NCBI GenBank assembly: GCA_024277485.1 | Contig: JAJRVA010000123.1 | Coordinates: 1 to 6,649, forward strand | DNA: 6,649 bases | Origin: Deltaproteobacteria bacterium | Lineage (GTDB): Bacteria; Desulfobacterota; Desulfobulbia; Desulfobulbales; Desulfobulbaceae | Reading direction: 5' to 3' | The notes under the pieces: model-generated | What the model was told of the DNA's origin: nothing | The model's input: the letters and a program-made list of their open reading frames with translations, nothing else | Database searches by the model: none | Shown here: positions 6,586-6,649 of the stretch, in pieces | How positions within the stretch are numbered: the first letter of the stretch is position 1 | Layout of the letters: the number at the start of each line of letters is the position of its first letter | Made by a program: the position numbers and the translations under genes

Positions 6586-6648
6586 TTACTGCCTTTCGAC
6601 GAGGACATCGTCCTTGAACTCACCTTCCACGACCTGGCCGTTCTTATA
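6586..6648 (-). CDS. 3' end of an upstream gene, MORN-repeat-like (partial)
   Basis: A reading frame enters from the right edge and ends at TAA 6586-6588. Its last 20 residues are YKNGQVVEGEFKDDVLVERQ. The pattern Y-x-N-G followed by G-E-F-K-D resembles a MORN repeat (consensus near YxGxxxxGxxxxG), often found in bacterial proteins as tandem hairpin repeats. The clean stop 16 bases before the DUF4177 start, on the same strand, supports a real gene ending here. With only one partial repeat visible, the identity is tentative and nothing can be said about function. Confidence 0.5.
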   Translation of the reverse strand, partial: YKNGQVVEGEFKDDVLVERQ

Positions 6649-6649
6649 C

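Overview
The window is one tightly packed run of genes, all on the minus strand and so transcribed from right to left. It looks like a single operon whose promoter lies beyond the right edge. The base composition is moderately GC-rich, and the transporter genes are closest to the YejB/YejE permeases of Gram-negative bacteria. The host is therefore probably a proteobacterium sensu lato. A deltaproteobacterial (Desulfobacterota-like) source is a guess from overall feel and is not shown by the sequence.

In transcription order the window holds: (1) the last 20 codons of an upstream gene with a MORN-repeat-like end; (2) a small DUF4177-type protein with a basic, proline-rich tail; (3) an M20D-family metallo-amidohydrolase; (4) a YbdK-type carboxylate-amine ligase (glutamate-cysteine ligase family 2); (5) a gamma-glutamyltransferase-family (Ntn-hydrolase) gene broken by a one-base frameshift in a run of seven Gs; (6) a YejB-type and (7) a YejE-type peptide ABC-transporter permease. 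About 200 bases with no convincing gene close the left end.

Spacing is very tight. The ligase and transferase genes share an ATGA, the transferase and yejB genes share a GTGA, and yejB and yejE are 9 bases apart, so translational coupling is likely. The products form a theme: two inner-membrane subunits of a peptide importer, an enzyme family that cleaves or transfers gamma-glutamyl or other amide bonds, a family that joins a carboxylate to an amine, and a family that hydrolyses N-acyl amino acids and related amides. I infer a module for importing and remodelling small amide-linked or gamma-glutamyl compounds. The substrate is unknown. The importer's binding protein (YejA) and ATPase (YejF) are not in the window.

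The points most worth checking are the G7 frameshift (sequencing error, phase-variable tract or true pseudogene), the lack of the usual gamma-glutamyl-binding arginine in the transferase, and a heptanucleotide repeat that encodes the C-terminal tail of the amidohydrolase.
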